A program made the translations under genes and the position numbers. DNA of 6,897 bases from Acidimicrobiia bacterium (GTDB taxonomy: Bacteria; Actinomycetota; Acidimicrobiia; Acidimicrobiales; SZUA-35): NCBI GenBank assembly GCA_029857855.1, contig JAOUGG010000124.1:1-6897 (forward strand). Direction: 5' to 3'. Under the pieces are notes generated by a model. It was not told the DNA's origin and ran no database searches. It worked only from the letters and a program-made list of their open reading frames with translations. Numbering within the stretch: the stretch's first letter is position 1; each line of letters opens with the position of its first letter. This document shows positions 6,883-6,897 of this stretch, one piece after another.

Positions 6883-6897
6883 ATGAGCACACCGGTT
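6883..6897 (+). CDS. Possible start of the next gene (partial, 5 codons)
   Basis: ATG AGC ACA CCG GTT (MSTPV) runs off the window. It is supported only by the ATG following a plausible -10 box and by lying on the same strand 70 bp after the decarboxylase-family gene. Nothing can be said about the product. Confidence 0.35.

Noticed and set aside
1..6897. CRISPR array, mobile element, tRNA/rRNA or defence cassette
   Set aside because: No spaced repeats, transposase, terminal inverted repeats or structural RNA signatures were seen; the HelD ATPase was considered as a defence helicase, but its [11 protein letters not shown] and other motifs place it in the RNAP-recycling family.

Overview
The window is GC-rich throughout, densely coding, and shows the G/C-ending codon use of a high-GC actinobacterium. 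The protein set (an actinobacterial-type HelD/HelR RNA polymerase motor, a CitE-MaoC pair like the mycobacterial Rv2498c-Rv2499c pair, and a PepSY-associated membrane protein) fits Actinomycetota, possibly the Acidimicrobiia. That placement is inferred from style and families, not from a marker gene.

Layout. At the left edge is the C-terminal end of a two-helix PepSY-associated membrane protein (+). It converges on an SMP-30/gluconolactonase-family gene (-), and the two stop codons are the two strands of one CTAG. A divergent intergenic region of about 107 bp follows. It holds a perfect TTGACA hexamer between two 9-bp direct repeats and is the only plausible control region inside the window. 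To its right runs a compact four-gene block (+) in which each gene overlaps the next by 4, 14 and 1 nt: a CitE-like acyl-CoA lyase, a MaoC-fold enoyl-CoA hydratase, a HelD-type superfamily 1 ATPase, and a PLP-dependent group II decarboxylase-family enzyme. About 70 bp after the last stop, a TAGCCT hexamer sits just before an ATG at the right edge, probably the start of the next gene.

How the genes may work together. The hydratase and lyase probably act in succession: a branched unsaturated acyl-CoA (itaconyl-CoA or 3-methylglutaconyl-CoA) would be hydrated and then cleaved to acetyl-CoA plus pyruvate or acetoacetate, as in mycobacterial itaconate/leucine breakdown. The HelD protein belongs to a different process, the release and recycling of stalled RNA polymerase, which in some actinobacteria also gives rifamycin tolerance. 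Its overlap with the metabolic genes implies co-expression but not a shared pathway. The decarboxylase-family protein has an intact PLP site and an unknown substrate.

The most distinctive item is an acidic, low-complexity stretch of about 150 residues inserted in the HelD protein just before its Walker B motif. I see no CRISPR array, mobile element, tRNA, rRNA or defence locus, and no clearly novel multi-gene system.
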